Shown here one piece after another: positions 13,938 to 13,971 of a stretch of DNA of 13,971 nt; positions within the stretch are counted from its first letter, which is position 1, and each line of letters begins with the position of its first letter. The DNA lies in contig JAFQPT010000337.1 of the NCBI GenBank assembly GCA_017411665.1, positions 1 through 13,971 of the forward strand. The letters are read 5' to 3'. A model generated the notes under the pieces. It was not told where the DNA came from and did not search any database. It saw only the letters and a list, made by a program, of their open reading frames with translations. The stretch comes from Oscillospiraceae bacterium. GTDB taxonomy: Bacteria > Bacillota_A > Clostridia > Oscillospirales > Oscillospiraceae. A program made the position numbers and the translations under genes.

Positions 13938-13971
13938 CAGCCTCCCGAAATCTTCCGATTTCGGGGGGCTG
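13938..13971 (+). terminator. Terminator hairpin of the groES-groEL operon (cut at the window edge)
   Basis: Arms 13938-13952 and 13957-13971 pair over 15 bp with one T.G wobble and the loop TTCC. It starts 20 nt after the groEL stop. The expected T tract lies outside the window. Confidence 0.8.

Overview
This window looks like chromosomal core sequence from a low-to-mid GC Clostridia member, most likely a gut Oscillospirales/Ruminococcaceae-type bacterium. That rests on the gene order aminopeptidase P - efp - CD1247-like protein, strong AGGAGG ribosome sites, sigma-A style promoters, a CIRCE-controlled groES-groEL operon, a YqeG phosphatase, a Cys-repeat lipoprotein of a kind common in gut Firmicutes, and short GTAGGGACCG and TGTCATTC family repeats. 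No ribosomal RNA, tRNA, CRISPR array, phage gene or transposase was found. The genus cannot be fixed from this sequence alone.

Layout. Bases 1-395 hold the start of a minus-strand ABC exporter that runs off the left edge. It is divergent from a LOG-family nucleotide phosphoribohydrolase (561-1142). A lipoprotein with three C-x5-C-x2-C-x9-H repeats (1311-2066) follows, closed by a bidirectional terminator. From there to about 7.5 kb everything is on the minus strand. In transcription order it reads: an OmpR-type response regulator and its sensor kinase (7491 to 5358), yqeG (5354 to 4851), an inverted-repeat element, aminopeptidase P, efp with its own promoter, a CD1247-like zinc-ribbon protein, and a small zinc-ribbon protein whose promoter contains a palindromic operator candidate. 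On the plus strand, divergent from the response regulator, is a D-alanyl-D-alanine carboxypeptidase with an unusual cytoplasmic tail (7633-9153). A gene-free stretch of 526 bp (9154-9679) filled with short repeats and hairpins follows. Next come an rRNA methyltransferase-like gene and a diacylglycerol kinase-like gene as a two-gene unit (9680-11769). A small palindrome/direct-repeat block and the CIRCE promoter precede groES and groEL (11988-13918), and the groEL terminator hairpin ends exactly at the window edge.

The genes fall into a few functional themes. Translation and proteostasis are covered by EF-P, aminopeptidase P, the rRNA methyltransferase and GroES/EL. Envelope work is covered by the two-component system facing a peptidoglycan carboxypeptidase, the lipid kinase, YqeG (same family as phosphatidylglycerophosphate phosphatases), the ABC exporter and the lipoprotein. 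I did not find a convincing new multi-gene system. The most interesting leads are the palindrome-controlled small zinc-ribbon gene, the Cys/His repeat lipoprotein, the repeat mosaic at 9.2-9.6 kb with its relative next to yqeG, and the enlarged inverted repeat around CIRCE.
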